Assembly: GCA_951394045.1 (NCBI GenBank)
Contig: OX596001.1
Location: forward strand, 744,001-808,000
From: Nitzschia sp. DOCU1
Lineage: Eukaryota > Bacillariophyta > Bacillariophyceae > Bacillariales > Bacillariaceae
Length of the DNA: 64,000 nt
Reading direction: 5' to 3'
Positions within the stretch are counted from its first letter, which is position 1. The number at the start of each line of letters is the position of its first letter. Below, one piece after another: positions 20,323 through 31,175 of the stretch. The notes below the pieces were generated by a model that was not told the origin of the DNA, searched no databases, and saw nothing but the letters and a program-made list of their open reading frames with translations. The translations under genes and the position numbers were made by a program.

Positions 20323-21984
20323 CTAAGCATCCTCTTGCTGTGCCTCTTCTTCAGGCGTCTCTTCGTCAGATCCGTCCTCGGAGGACTTCTTTGCAACACG
20401 AGTGCTGTCTTCAACAGTAGTAGTCTCGTCAGTGACCTCATTCATGGGTTCCATGTACACCGGCTTTTCAATCCCCACCAAGGACAAGAGATAAAATGTG
20501 CTTTGCAAGATAATCCAGCATCCAATACCAGCAATAAGACCGTACGCGATGGAGTAGGTCAAGGGCATGATGGTGACAGTCAAGAAGGCCGTGGCAGCAT
20601 GGGCAGGGTCGTGCCACTTGACATCCTTCAACGACTTGGCCATCAATGCACCGACCACAATCAAGGAGCCACCCGTAGCCCACGGGGGGATACTGGCAAT
20701 AATAGGAGCAAAGAAGATGGACAGCAAAAAGAAGAATCCACAGATAACTGCAGTCAACCCAGTGCGAGCTCCAGCCTTGACACCGGCGGCACTCTCGATG
20801 TAGGACGTGGTTGGGGACAAGCCAAAGAAGGATCCGATCAAAGTTGCCAGGGCATCAGAGGCGAAGGCCATGCGAGACCTGGGGAAGTCACCATCTTCTT
20901 TGACATAACCCATGTCGGCGACAATGCCCATGAGAGTTCCAGAGGTGTCCAAAAAGTCAACGTACAAAAATGTGATTAGGGCGACACCGATTTGAGAAAT
21001 TTCGCTAGTAAAGGGAGCCAAAACCTGGTCGAGGCCTTCAATTGAAACCACTTGAGAAAAATACTCAAACCGGCTGTCACCGGCAGGGGTATCAGGAAAG
21101 TAGGTGATAGCCGTGTTACGGAACCAAGAAATGCAGGTCACGAAACTGATACCGATAACAAAGGCGGAGTTCCAGCGGTATGCCAAGAGGGTGATCATGA
21201 TCATCATACCCAAGATACCGACCCAAGTAGTCGCGGAAGTCATGACGCCACCGTAGACATCGCAAGTGTAGGCATCACTGATGACACAAGTATTTGAGTC
21301 GGCAGCGCAAGACTCCGTCAAGGCGACAACTGGAACGCGGTCCTCTAATGGGCACGCACCAAGAGTGACAGCAGTGGCAATGTCAGAGACAACTACGCCA
21401 ATACCTTCCGCCGTTTGGTAGCCAAGATGGGCAAGGAAGGCACCGATGGCGGCTGGGGTAGCGACCCGAACAGGCTCTGGAATGAACTTGATAATGTAGT
21501 AGCGAAGTCCGGTAATTGCCAGTAGGAAAAAGATGACACCTTCAATGGCAACGGCTGTCACTGCGGCTTGGTAGGATATTGCCCCAGTTCCGCGGAAGCC
21601 TACCACAGAGTAGGCAAAATATGCGTTCATACCCATACCAGGGGCGAGAGCGATGGGAAGGTTTGCCAAGATCCCCATCAGGAAGGAACCGGCCATCGAG
21701 GCAATGGCAGTGGAGGTGATGAGCTCGCGCTTGATGTCTTCAATACACGCCGAATAAGAGGCTCCGAAGATACCGCCATCTTCCGGAGAGTCCGGAACGC
21801 ATGGACCCCCGGAATCGGCAAGGATGCGGGGGTTTACGGCCAAAATGTAGGCCATGGTCATGAAGGTGGCCATGGCCCCCTTGAGTTCCGTAGAGAAACA
21901 CGTCTTTCTCTCGTTCATCTCGAAAAAGCGACCAATGAAGCTGCTTTGCACAGCATCGTCGACCTTTTTCATGATAGACGACAT
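20323..21984 (-). CDS. AzgA-type adenine/guanine/hypoxanthine permease
   Basis: 553 aa, ATG at 21984. The order of blocks fits the AzgA branch of the NCS2 (NAT) purine transporters: ELKGAMATFMTMAYILAVNP at the N terminus, ALAPGMGMNAYFAYSVVG, DFLDTSGTLMGIVADMG, then FFGLSPTTSYIESAAGVKAG. About 12 TM segments end near residue 510, followed by an acidic Glu-rich cytosolic tail. It would import purine bases by proton symport across the plasma membrane. A Cys-containing loop of about 60 residues (about 220-275) is longer than in fungal AzgA. Intron-free. Confidence 0.9.
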   Translation of the reverse strand: MSSIMKKVDDAVQSSFIGRFFEMNERKTCFSTELKGAMATFMTMAYILAVNPRILADSGGPCVPDSPEDGGIFGASYSACIEDIKRELITSTAIASMAGSFLMGILANLPIALAPGMGMNAYFAYSVVGFRGTGAISYQAAVTAVAIEGVIFFLLAITGLRYYIIKFIPEPVRVATPAAIGAFLAHLGYQTAEGIGVVVSDIATAVTLGACPLEDRVPVVALTESCAADSNTCVISDAYTCDVYGGVMTSATTWVGILGMMIMITLLAYRWNSAFVIGISFVTCISWFRNTAITYFPDTPAGDSRFEYFSQVVSIEGLDQVLAPFTSEISQIGVALITFLYVDFLDTSGTLMGIVADMGYVKEDGDFPRSRMAFASDALATLIGSFFGLSPTTSYIESAAGVKAGARTGLTAVICGFFFLLSIFFAPIIASIPPWATGGSLIVVGALMAKSLKDVKWHDPAHAATAFLTVTIMPLTYSIAYGLIAGIGCWIILQSTFYLLSLVGIEKPVYMEPMNEVTDETTTVEDSTRVAKKSSEDGSDEETPEEEAQQEDA

Positions 21985-22530
21985 CTTTTCCTTGTTTGTT
22001 TATGCGTCGGTGACTGCGACGACGATGCTAATTTGTGAGCATATTTTGAAATCAGAATGGATGCTGCTCTGGATATTCGCTTTTTTCCGACCTTTGAAGG
22101 AAGATATGATATCTTCCCGACTTCCGGTGGGAACTTGAATGCGAACGCCTTCACCACCCTGGTTGACATATGCCCCGGAACCCGCAGGAATAGTGCCCTT
22201 GCATTCACCGTACGTCCCGCGTCCGTCGAATGAAGCATTTCCAGAACGCTTTGGAACAACAGGCAGTAAGGTAGGGGGGAAAGCCGAGTGGCCGTCTGAA
22301 GTAAAGGCTACCTTGCCCGCTCTAAAAGGAGGCCAGAGCAAGAAGTTGAACCAACTAGGAATCCGATGGATACCCCGGCAGCGTTGGAAGGACCGACGCC
22401 TCACCAACCGACGTCGAGTACACAGAGAGAGATCTCAGCGCCCTTGCGTCGAGCAAAAGCGAGCAGGATCGTAGGGGGAGATTTGAGATTACTTGGCGCA
22501 GCGCGCGGCAAGTCTCTAGAGATCTGCCAG
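21985..22530. other. Intergenic region with an unexplained open stretch
   Basis: It lies between the AzgA start and the 3' end of the aldehyde dehydrogenase gene, both on the minus strand. A 135-codon minus-strand frame (22000-22407) reads like coding sequence around GTIPAGSGAYVNQGGEG, but it has no ATG and no domain I know. A plus-strand frame, 22139-22474, overlaps it. It could be an unannotated exon, 5' UTR or a relic. I do not call a gene. Confidence 0.35.
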
Positions 22531-24344
22531 CTAGTAATTCATGAAGACGTATTTTGTCTCCAAGTATTCCGCCAGCCCCATTGGACTCCCTTCTCTTCCG
22601 AGACCGCTTTCCTTGACGCCTCCAAATGGCGCGGCGCAGCTGCTTATGATCCCTTCGTTCACACCAACAATCCCACACTGCAATCTAATAGAAACAAACC
22701 ACGACGAGTCCATGAGCAAAACGTCTGTAGAAAACCAAACTTCTTTCCGTCTTCCGCGTCGTACCTTTGCGAAAACCGAAATGCCCGTCCCAAATCTCTC
22801 GTGCAAAAGTAGGCAGCCAATCCTACTGTAGAATCATTGGCCACCTCCAAGGCTTCCTCATCCGTATCAAATGTTTGGACCGCCACTACAGGTCCAAAGG
22901 TTTCCGTCGCCCAAATGTGCGCTTCCAAAGGAACATTTGTCAATATTGTTGGCTCATAGAAATGAGGCCCCAATTGTTCCAGTCTAGTTCCCCCCGTAAC
23001 ACAGTTGGCTCCCAGATCCATGGCTTGTTGAACTTTGGACTCTACGGATTCCACAGCAGTTGGAGAAATCAGAGGACCGATCGTAGTAGTAGGGTCCAAT
23101 CCTCGTCCGACTTGGAGTTGCTGGGTTTTCTGGACTAGACGTTTCACAAATTCGTCATGAATGGATGAGTGTACTAGGAATCGATCGGCACAGACGCAGG
23201 TTTGTCCTGCATTCCGAAACTTGCTAGCCATGGCAGCCATGACGGCTTGATCCAAGTCGGCATCGTCAAAGACGACAAAGGGTGCATTCCCGCCCAGTTC
23301 CAGCGACAATCGTTTGACGGTGGGAGCAGAATGCTCCATGAGCCACTTTCCGACTTGAGTGGAGCCCGTAAAACTAATCTTTTTCACCAATGGACTGGCA
23401 CAAAATGCGGCGCCGACCGAAGGAGTATCTTGGGTCGAGGCAGTGAGTATAGAGACAACATTAGTTGGCATCCCCGCCCTAGATGCCAAGGTCGATAGAG
23501 CAATGGCGCTCAGCGGGGTTAATTCCGAAGGTTTGACAACCGCCGTACACCCCGCGGCGAGTGCTGGACCTACTTTGCGGGTCATCATAGCAGATGGAAA
23601 GTTCCAAGGTGTAATCATGGCAGTCAATCCCACGGCTTGATGTCTCGCCAGGATTTGACCCTTGGGACTGCCGTCGGCCTGGGCAAAGGGTGTGGGAACC
23701 AAGAACCCGCCTCCCGCGTTGGACGATCGAACGGCTTCGGCAGCAAAATAGTCCAGGAAACTAGCAGCATATTTGATTTCGCCCACAGATTCTGCCAAAG
23801 GCTTGCCCGACTCCAATGTCATGATTGTGGCCAAATCTTGAAGCGTGTCTTCCTGTAGCATGAGTCGACTCCATTGCGTCAAAAGGTTGGATCGATAGGA
23901 TGCCGTCGTCCCATCTCTCCAAAAGGCTTCCAAGGCATCGTTGTGAGCGTTTAGTGCTTGATCGATATGGCCCTGATCATTATTCAAAGACGGGACTTGT
24001 GCCAACAGGGTCGTCGGAGATGCGGGATCGTAGACTCCAAACGAAGACGTCGGCGTCATCGATGCAGGTAGCGTCCAGTCGGTCAATAGCGATGGATCTT
24101 TTAAGTGCGATGACAGATCCTCCGACAAGGATATTACAGTATTGAAACGAGTAGACGAAAAGGCGTGTGCGGATCGTTGTGTCAGGATCATCGACGCGGC
24201 GGTTCTCAGTCGACGTAATGACCCCGTCGACGCGATCATGCAAGGACCATGCCGCCATCCTCTATTGAACATCCTAGTTGCGTGACGCTTCGAAGATAGA
24301 AAAGCAACAACAAGACCAATAGCAGAGGAAGGCTGAAAAATCAT
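22531..24344 (-). CDS. Succinate-semialdehyde-type aldehyde dehydrogenase
   Basis: Two exons on the minus strand, 24344-22765 and 22684-22531. The donor is GTACGA after CAAAG and the acceptor is CTATTAG. Splicing gives 577 aa and joins SQR to [15 protein letters not shown], restoring the family's C terminus, which is otherwise lost. The start is the ATG at 24344, because the frame's first codon is TTG. Residues 1-60 are basic and hydrophobic ([20 protein letters not shown]), a likely mitochondrial leader. The ALDH core has [34 protein letters not shown] (Glu), [11 protein letters not shown] (Cys) and [23 protein letters not shown] and the overall order match GabD/SSADH, which oxidises succinate semialdehyde to succinate in the GABA shunt. 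Confidence 0.9.
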
Positions 24345-24565
24345 ATTCAAGTTTGTGCGCCTTGGTTGATATCCATCGAACGGATGCTCTGCTGAAAATG
24401 AAACAGAACGGTCGGCATCATGGTCATGAAAACAGGAGAGGCTTATTTGAGATGACGAAAGCGGGAGTCAAATGATTCAAACGGGTCCAATGAGTCAATC
24501 TCATTAGCCGCCGCCGCGCCTTCCCCCGACTGTCTGTACCGTCCGTCTGTCCCCCGAAGTGCACC
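24345..24565. promoter_or_regulatory. Divergent promoter between ALDH and DUF547 relic
   Basis: About 220 bp separate the ALDH start from the first recognisable DUF547 coding block. It is presumably a former bidirectional promoter. I identified no specific elements. Confidence 0.35.
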
Positions 24566-25011
24566 ATGATAATTTTGGCGAAGGAGAATGTGGAATTCGA
24601 AGTGGCCGTTTGTGCCAAATCCGCAAAGGTCGGTATGAAAAGGTTGTTGGGACACAGGAATAATACTTTGGCATGATATTCCAGCTACTTGCTCTCATTG
24701 CGTGTTTTTGCTCTCTACTACTAGCTATTGACATGACGAAACTGGACGAAACGACTCGCAAGACGTTTGGTTTGAACTTGTACAATCTGTGGATTGACTA
24801 TGCGTTTGTCAAAATCGGTGTCGCCACATCGAGCTTCCCGGGGAGCCTTTTTTTTCAGCCGTCAAACTTCAAATAGGACCTGATATTTTGTCACTCGATG
24901 ATTTGGAACATGGCATTTTACGGGCCAATACGCGACATCCGTACCCGGTATGCTTCTAAACGACCCTTTCCTCGTCCACAAGACAAATAATGACGACGAA
25001 GATGCCCAAAG
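24566..25011 (+). pseudogene. DUF547 gene, 5' part, broken by copia insertion
   Basis: The conserved DUF547 order is visible across several frames: VEFEVAVC near 24590, then DMTKLDETTRKTFGLNLYNLW and YAFVKIG from 24735 on, and IGPDILSLDDLEHGILRAN near 24880. The third block is out of frame with the second across an 8-T run near 24850. A further shift precedes LLNDPFLVHK near 24960. The ATG at 24673 starts the longest frame but is probably not the original start. The copia element interrupts the gene right after the CAAAG at 25007-25011; the remainder continues at 31773. The frameshifts show that the gene is dead. The role of DUF547 is poorly defined. Confidence 0.8.
25007..25011. repeat. Target-site duplication, left copy (CAAAG)
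   Basis: CAAAG immediately precedes the TGTGACG of the left LTR and is repeated directly after the right LTR (31768-31772). Five bases is the normal length for Ty1/copia integrase. Confidence 0.95.
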
Positions 25012-25591
25012 TGTGACGATACAGTCCGAATTGGCGGTATCGCTGGGCGAAAGCTAGTGATAGCGGTAGAGTTGAGTAATTGCGGCGATAGATTGGTTTC
25101 TATGAAGTTATTGTTTCTGTGTCTTCTGAAGTAAAATAGAGATGAATTGACACGAAAAGAAGACGTTGCTCGACGTTTCGATCGTTTGAAAGCATGTTGG
25201 GTAAAGATACTTAGGTTTCCCGCTCTTGGGTTCATCTCGCAAGGTGTCATGTAGGATCACCGTGCATGCATAGATATATGGACCGTAGAGAGGTCAATTT
25301 TACGAATGTAGCAATCGTCGTCGTCGAATAGGTAGCTGCTAACGATGCTTTGGCTGATTTGGAGTGATGGGTTGAAGGGTTCTGCCAGAACTCGAGCGGA
25401 ACAAGTCAGCAACTGGTCGAACACCGCCTTTTGGATCCTGTGGCTCGCCATGCTCGTTGCGTATATGCCCGCGGGCTATGGGGGGCATAGTAGTGTGGTC
25501 GCGCGCCGTCCTTACCAGCGGTGTAGGGAATTGCATTTCCCCGCATCACGAGACGGGCAGATGTTTGTTGATTGTCGTCACAAACGTCACA
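25012..25591 (-). repeat. 3' LTR of copia element
   Basis: 580 bp, TGTGACGATAC...AACGTCACA on the plus strand. It matches 31176-31767 except for about 18 substitutions, one A indel and a 13-bp length difference near the CCTTACCAG block. It faces the polypurine tract at 25592. Confidence 0.95.
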
Positions 25592-25602
25592 CTCCCTCTC
25601 AT
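25592..25602 (-). promoter_or_regulatory. Polypurine tract of copia element
   Basis: On the minus strand the bases just before the 3' LTR read GATGAGAGGGAG, a purine run at the place where plus-strand DNA synthesis is primed. Confidence 0.65.
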
Positions 25603-25624
25603 CGTTGGCAGTGGATTCAGGTCG

Positions 25625-27829
25625 TTAGACCCAACCGCAGATGAGCGAGGCGAACTTTGTGGACGACTCCACTGGCAGTGGTTTCGTGAAGATATCTGCC
25701 AGTTGATCCTTGGTCGAGATCCAATCGATCGACATGATGTCCTTGTGTGATCGGATGAAGTCGACGTAGTGCCAGTACTTCACGTTGATGTGCTTGGTCC
25801 GAGGGCGGATACAAGGTTCCGAAGCAATGGCGACGGTTCCTTGATTGTCCTCAAGGACTCGGCAGTGGATCTTGGAGTTGGAAAGGTTCATGTCCAGGCC
25901 TCCGAGATCGTTGGCGTCTTGGATGAGTCGGATCAAGAAGATGTTCTCTCGGGTGGTGGCTGAGAGGGCGACCATCTCGCTCTCTGTTGAGCTGAGACAG
26001 ATCTCAGTCTGGAGCTTGCTGCCCCAGGTCAGCGGCACACCTGCAAAGAAGATGACGAAGCCAGTTCTGGATCGGGCCAAGTTGGGATCAGTCATGGCCT
26101 GCCATGTTCGGCCAGAGTCCCATTCGCCAGCGAAAGAGGCGTCGACAAAGCACTCAAAGCTTTTCGACAGGTCCGGCTTGAGATGGAGACCCTTGCCTCT
26201 GGTCTTCAGAAGGTAGCGGCCGATCCTTTTCACTGCCTGTCCATGCAGCTTTGTTGGGTTCGACATGAAGCAAGCGCATTGATGGACGGCATAGGCCAGG
26301 TCCGGTCGCGTCGACTTCTCAAGGTAGTTGAGCTTGCCGATCACAGATCGGTAGTTGAAGTGCTCATCGAAGGGTTCTCCGCCAATGTCCGCATGGAGGG
26401 TCACAGAGGAGAGCGATGGCGTTGTTGCTGTCTTGGACTCACCTGTGAGGCGGAGGTCCTCAAGGATGGAGTCGATGAGGTGCGGCTGGGTCAGAGTCAT
26501 GGAGCCGTCGTCCTCATACTCGACGTTGACGCCAATGTAGTCCTCAATGGGGCCTTGGTCATCGACGTCAACGTTATCCTTGATGAGTTCGATAATGTTG
26601 TCGACCTGTGTCTTGGTCAGTCCGCCGATGATTACATCATCGACGTAGAGAAGTAGAACGCAGCCTTCATAATAGAAGACACAAGGATCCACTTTGGATG
26701 CAGTGAATCCTAGGTCCTCTAGGTACTTCTTCGCGAACAGAAAATAGGTTCTGCCGCTAGCATGTCCTCCATAGATGTTTTGGAGGATCTGTAGCACGTG
26801 TTCTTTCCTCGACCCCTTGAAAGCAAAGCCTCGAGGGATCTCAAGGAACTTGGGGCGCTCGACTTTGGCATGGGGGTAAGCCAAGACAAAATCGAGTTGG
26901 CGGGTGACCCACTTGTGTAGGATAAAGTAGATCAAGAAGAGCCTAATCGTGGGCCATGCCACGACTGGCGAGTAGGTCTGGTCATAGTCCAGACCAGGCC
27001 TCTCCTTGTGTCCGCCAAGATTGAGCCGAGATTTCCACTTGTAGACCTTTCGGGTCTTGATCTCGCGCTTTCTCTTCATTGCCCATATGGCAGGGAGGAC
27101 GATAGCTCCCTCTGGAACCTCGGAGCGAGGGATCATCTTCCAATGTCCCCTCGACTCATGGTCCCGAACTTCCTTGAGCATCGACTTTAGGAACTCTACT
27201 CGATCAAGGGCCTTGAGAGCCTGATCAAGATAGAGAGTGTCCGGGTCGTTCGTCGCCTTGAATAGCACCCAGGGGTGCTGTTCTTGGTGGTCGAGCTCAT
27301 GGGTCCCATTGTACTCGAGAGTCGTCATGAAGCTCTCGAGTTGACTAGGTAGGGACCCTGTGAATCCGCCAAGGAATCGATTGGGTTGGCGACTCGTTCG
27401 ACCTGATCGAGTCACGACTGGCGGTGGCGGCGTCTCTTGCTCATCGTCTGGTGGCAAGACTTGGACTCTTGGTGCTCTAGCTGCCCTTGATGGTGGCAAT
27501 GGAGCTCCCTCTGAAACGGCAGTGGTCTCAGTTATCGTCGGTTGTGTTCCGTTGTTGACCACTTCCTGCGTTGGTGGCTCGTTGCCGCTTGGCTGCTCGC
27601 CATTGGGTCCCTCATGAAAGTAGGTACTGACATGCCATGTAGGAAGTGGCAACTTGAACTCGGAGTCAGGCCTTGTCGTATCAAAGTGATCATCGTACTC
27701 CTCATGAAACGTCGGAGAGATGTGGCCTGTCGCCAGATTCAACAATAAGCCAATCGAGCTGCTGTGCTGGGGAGATGGCCCCAGATAGATCGACACCTTG
27801 GCGCGATCGGACCAAACGTGTTGAGTTCG
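25625..27829 (-). pseudogene. copia pol, reverse transcriptase and RNase H part
   Basis: An open stretch of about 735 codons after the TGA at 27830-27832. It begins with the integrase tail (SIYLGPSP, WSDRAKV upstream) and a Pro-rich spacer with a GRTSRQPNR basic patch. Reverse transcriptase follows: PAIWAMKRKREIKT, KSRLNLGGHKERPG, YDQTYSPVVAWPTIRLFL, QLDFVLAYPHA and the catalytic LLYVDDVIIGG. RNase H follows with CLSSTESEMVALS, LEDNQGTVAIAS and RTKHINVKYWHYVDFI. The stop at 25625 is 34 bp from the 3' LTR. No stop interrupts this part, so RT damage is confined to upstream of it. No gene of its own; no ATG start. Confidence 0.9.
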
Positions 27830-27832
27830 TCA

Positions 27833-28760
27833 TTTTCCCGAGGCTAGTTTGCCGTCTAGTTGGTAGGCGAGGCAGCCGAAGGTTTGCAAGTGATTGTAGT
27901 TGATCACTGGCCCACCTACTTGGGAGAACAGTAGTAGTGGGACCTTTCCTGTCTTGAGGCTAACCACACAGTTGTGTGTGTGGTTGACGGTCCTTAGAGC
28001 GTACGGCCAGAGATGGGAGTTGATGGCATTAGGTCACCGTCTCTTGGCGTGGATCAGGACTGCTCTGGCAGCCTCTTGTAGATCGCGAATGCGCTTTTCA
28101 GCGACGCCATTTGCATGGTGGGCGTGGGCCCCACAGAAGCTGAGCGTCTGCCCTGACCTCTTGCATGCATCTTCCCAGGCCTTCTCAGCAAATCTGCCAT
28201 TGTCACAATGATAGTGACGGATGATGATGCCTCTTGAGCGGGAGTATTGCTCGAAAGCATCCTTGGCTGCAACGGTGTCGAGGGCGTTGCATGTCTCAGA
28301 GAGGTGTACATAGCTGAGGCTTGTGTAGTGGTCTACGAAGATCGTCGCGTAATGCAGACGCCTCTTCGTGATGAAGCCCCTCATTTGCCCAAACAGACCA
28401 GGTGTAGTTGATTGTAGGTGGTCGACCGAGACGCAGTCGCCTGGTCTAGTGATGACCAGCAGAGCTCTCTTGTTTGGGATCGCTTTGGTTCGCCATGGTC
28501 GGCGCGTTGCCTTGCCAATGAGGCAGGGGGCACACTTCGGAGGGCGCGCCTTGGCAATCTTGGACGGCAGCAGGCCGTCTCTGACCATCTGCAGAAGACG
28601 TCTAGGCCCGATGTGGCCGAGTCTCTGATGCCATGAGAGGTAGAGCTGACGTGGGCTCAGCTTGTCCTCAATCTCCTGAGTGTCGTTCGGGAGTTGGGCC
28701 TCAGTATGCCGGCCGTTCCGAACGCGACGGGTCTCGGACCCATAGGCAGTGCTGCCTCTT
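27833..28760 (-). pseudogene. copia pol, integrase part, frameshifted with stops
   Basis: This lies in the same frame as the RT part but shifted relative to the protease part. It starts around GSETRRVRNGRHTEAQL near 28740 and passes through the pre-integrase zinc site: WHQRLGHIGPRRLLQ, then KCAPCLIGKATRRPWR. It continues into the catalytic core: GDCVSVDHLQSTTPG (first Asp), YHCDNGRFAEKAW (second Asp) and GVAEKRIRDLQE (Glu). The DDE residues are present. TGA codons at 28034-28036 and 27830-27832 interrupt it; both could be C-to-T changes of CGA. The shift lies between about 28657 and 28780. Confidence 0.88.
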
Positions 28761-29877
28761 CAGAAGAATCTTGGTCTTGGTCGTCGTCGTCGGATTCTGA
28801 GGAATCGTCGCTCTGGGAGTCCTCGTTAGACCCCTGGTCCGATTGCTCATCATCGCTCACGACGTTGCGCCGGAACAGCGCTGGAAGGTGGTCATCCTCA
28901 TCGTCCAATGACACCGATTGGTCGAATTGCACATAGTCCTCTGCATACATCGGTGATGACTGCAGTATCAAGACGTTGGAGCCGGCACCGATTGGCACGG
29001 TTCTCTTGGACTTGCCATGGTTGAAATGTAGGACTGTGCAATCGGCATCAGCCGTGGCGTAGCCACAATCGCCTTGATCCCTCAACACTTGACTCCAATG
29101 ATGGATCGCAAGTATCCTTTCATTGTTAGTCGGCATGTAGAGTGTGTTGGGGATGATGTGGACATGTCGATGTCCGTCGTCGTCCCAGAACCATCGTACG
29201 GTTCCTGAGAATTGGACCTTTGTCTTTGAGTTGCCGGTGCCGACGATGACGCTCTTTATTGGGACCATCGGCCCAATGAAATCCATCTTGTTCGGTGAGG
29301 ACGAGTAGGAGCTGTGTGTGTCCAGTCGGATGGGGTAGCTGTGGGTGTCAAACGACACCATCCTTGGTGACCTCAAACCGACAAAATCCTCATCGTCGGG
29401 GTCCGGATCCGGGGGCCGGTCATGCTCATCGCGTGGTGGCCAGTCCGGCTCACAGTCGTTGGACGGCGGGGACTGATCCGATTCCACGATGTCTCTTGGT
29501 CGCCGGGCTTTCTTTGGGCGTCGCCAGCGCACTTGTGCATGTATGTAGAGCCACGCCCGCCATCCAAGGTCCGTCTTGGACCCGATCCGGGCCGAGCTTC
29601 TCTTGGTACCGCGCACGTAATAGCGGGGGCAGTAATGACTTGGGCGCTTGAGGCGTCCCTTGGTTCTCCTCTTGATGAACCAAAGAAGAGAGTTCGCGAT
29701 GTACATAACCAGCCACAGTGGAACGCAAAACACTGCAATCAGCATGTGAATTACGCCACCAAGGAAGGTCATCAAGAACAGGGACAGTCCCCTCATGACC
29801 AGGCGGTACAGGGCCCAGAATAGCCCCGCTGTCACTTGGTTCATAAGTTGGCTGTAGAAAGTGATAAGCGACGTCAC
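28657..29877 (-). pseudogene. copia pol, 5' part: hydrophobic region and protease
   Basis: 406 codons in the same frame as gag, separated from it by one TGA (29893-29895) and five codons. Residues about 16-66 are strikingly hydrophobic (LFWALYRLV, LSLFLMTFLGGVIHMLIAVF, LWLVMYIANSLLWF), enough for two or three TM helices, followed by a basic and an acidic linker. Residues about 190-310 resemble the copia protease: a DTHSS sequence where D-S/T-G is expected, then VIVGTGNSK and IIPNTLYMP. An acidic Ser/Asp tail follows, and the frame is lost near 28657. Loss of the DTG signature suggests the protease is inactive or diverged. Confidence 0.8.
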
Positions 29878-29892
29878 CTTCCGCCAGAGGCT

Positions 29893-31128
29893 TCAAGCCT
29901 CGTCGAGCAAGCCGGCCTCGTAATCGAGGGTCGCGTTCATCTGCACATTTCGGGTTGCGCCGTTCTCACGGTGCTCTTCATGCCTCGCGAGACGGCATTC
30001 TGCCGACTTGTGCAAGGTCCACTTCTTGTGAAACTTGCACCAGTGGTAGGTCTTACCTTCGAAGGTCCGAGTGTGCTGACCGGGCTTGGGGGTTTGGTCT
30101 TTCCATGCCCACTTGCTCTTGTCGGCGCCTGCGCCTGGTGCTCGGGGCCCCTGCTTGGGTCCCTTGCCCTTGGGCTTGTCGTTGCGTCCAAACTTGACCT
30201 GTTTGGCGCGGCGATCTTCCCATTGACGCTTGAGGGTCTTATTGTCCATGTTGACTTGCTCGAGCTGCGCAGTCAATGCGACTAGCTGGCTGTCAGCTGA
30301 TGCCGACATCCACTCCCCTTCCTTGAAGATCTCATCATACTTCGACTTAGCGAAGTGCATGAGTTGGGATGTGGTGAGCACAATCGATCCGTCGTTGTGG
30401 TCATCGATCTTCTTGCGGATGTAGGCTCCGAAGGCCTTATCCGGGACCTGCTTGTACGCCTTCGTCAGATGGGCAAAGAGGTCCTCCAAAGTCTTGCCAC
30501 TGGAAGCTAGACGTTGGACAATGGCGTTGATGCTGACGTTGAAGGCATCAACGTCGTAGCCTTTCTCTACAATCAACTCCTTCGCCTTGGAAATCTGGAT
30601 GCAGAGTTGAGAGGTGGTGCCCTTTGTCTGCACCTGGTAGAGCTCGATGATGGTCCTGATGAAGCAAGGGCCATCTGGAACTCCATTGATGGTGTAGCTC
30701 GCTGCTTCGGTCACCAAGCGCTCATCGACAGACTCAGAAATCGATTTGCGGCACGCAATGTAGATCTGTGTCGAGATCTGTGGGTTACGGACTTGCATGC
30801 CGATGTAGTCGTCGATGGCATTTTGCCTGACCATGGCCAGGGTGATGAGTCCATACTCGTCAAGGAGAGGACGGAAGATGTCGACTCCTTGAGCATCTTG
30901 ACCCACAAGGATGTCCAGGATGTCAGTCCATCCAGCCACAGTCGAGCGGTCCTTGATGGCCTGCAACCAGGTGACGATCGACGAGTCCTTTCCCGCGAAG
31001 ATGTAGGGGAACTTTTCGGTCGCAGACTGGTAGAGTGCTTGACCGGCTTGAGTCGAATAATCGATTGGATCGTTGACGGCGGCTCCCACGAGTGCAGGAG
31101 CGAGCGCAAAGGGAACTTGAGCGGCCAT
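29893..31128 (-). CDS. copia Gag polyprotein
   Basis: 411 aa, ATG at 31128, 48 bp inside the 5' LTR. It has the helical capsid-like core typical of copia gag: WLQAIKDRSTVAGW, IRTIIELYQVQTKG, VQRLASSGKTLEDLF and KSKYDEIFKEGEW. A basic Gly/Lys/Pro linker follows (KGKGPKQGPRAPGAG), then a Zn-knuckle-like segment with Cys and His spaced C-x2-H-x6-H-x4-C (WCKFHKKW, KSAEC) rather than the classical CCHC. The frame is intact, in contrast to pol. It ends in TGA directly in frame with pol, so expression of pol would need read-through. It would package element RNA. Confidence 0.85.
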   Translation of the reverse strand: MAAQVPFALAPALVGAAVNDPIDYSTQAGQALYQSATEKFPYIFAGKDSSIVTWLQAIKDRSTVAGWTDILDILVGQDAQGVDIFRPLLDEYGLITLAMVRQNAIDDYIGMQVRNPQISTQIYIACRKSISESVDERLVTEAASYTINGVPDGPCFIRTIIELYQVQTKGTTSQLCIQISKAKELIVEKGYDVDAFNVSINAIVQRLASSGKTLEDLFAHLTKAYKQVPDKAFGAYIRKKIDDHNDGSIVLTTSQLMHFAKSKYDEIFKEGEWMSASADSQLVALTAQLEQVNMDNKTLKRQWEDRRAKQVKFGRNDKPKGKGPKQGPRAPGAGADKSKWAWKDQTPKPGQHTRTFEGKTYHWCKFHKKWTLHKSAECRLARHEEHRENGATRNVQMNATLDYEAGLLDEA

Positions 31129-31175
31129 TGTGAGGGCGTTAGGATGAGTTTATCGATCTTTGCGCAGAGGAAGCG

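Noticed and set aside
25345..25750. Plus-strand open frames inside the LTR and RNase H region
   Set aside because: They are antisense shadows; the LTR copies repeat at 31508 and the coding strand of the element is minus.
27794..27796. Apparent start of a separate RT gene at 27796
   Set aside because: It is a GTG just after an in-frame TGA; the integrase frame continues upstream, so this is only the point where the stop was passed.
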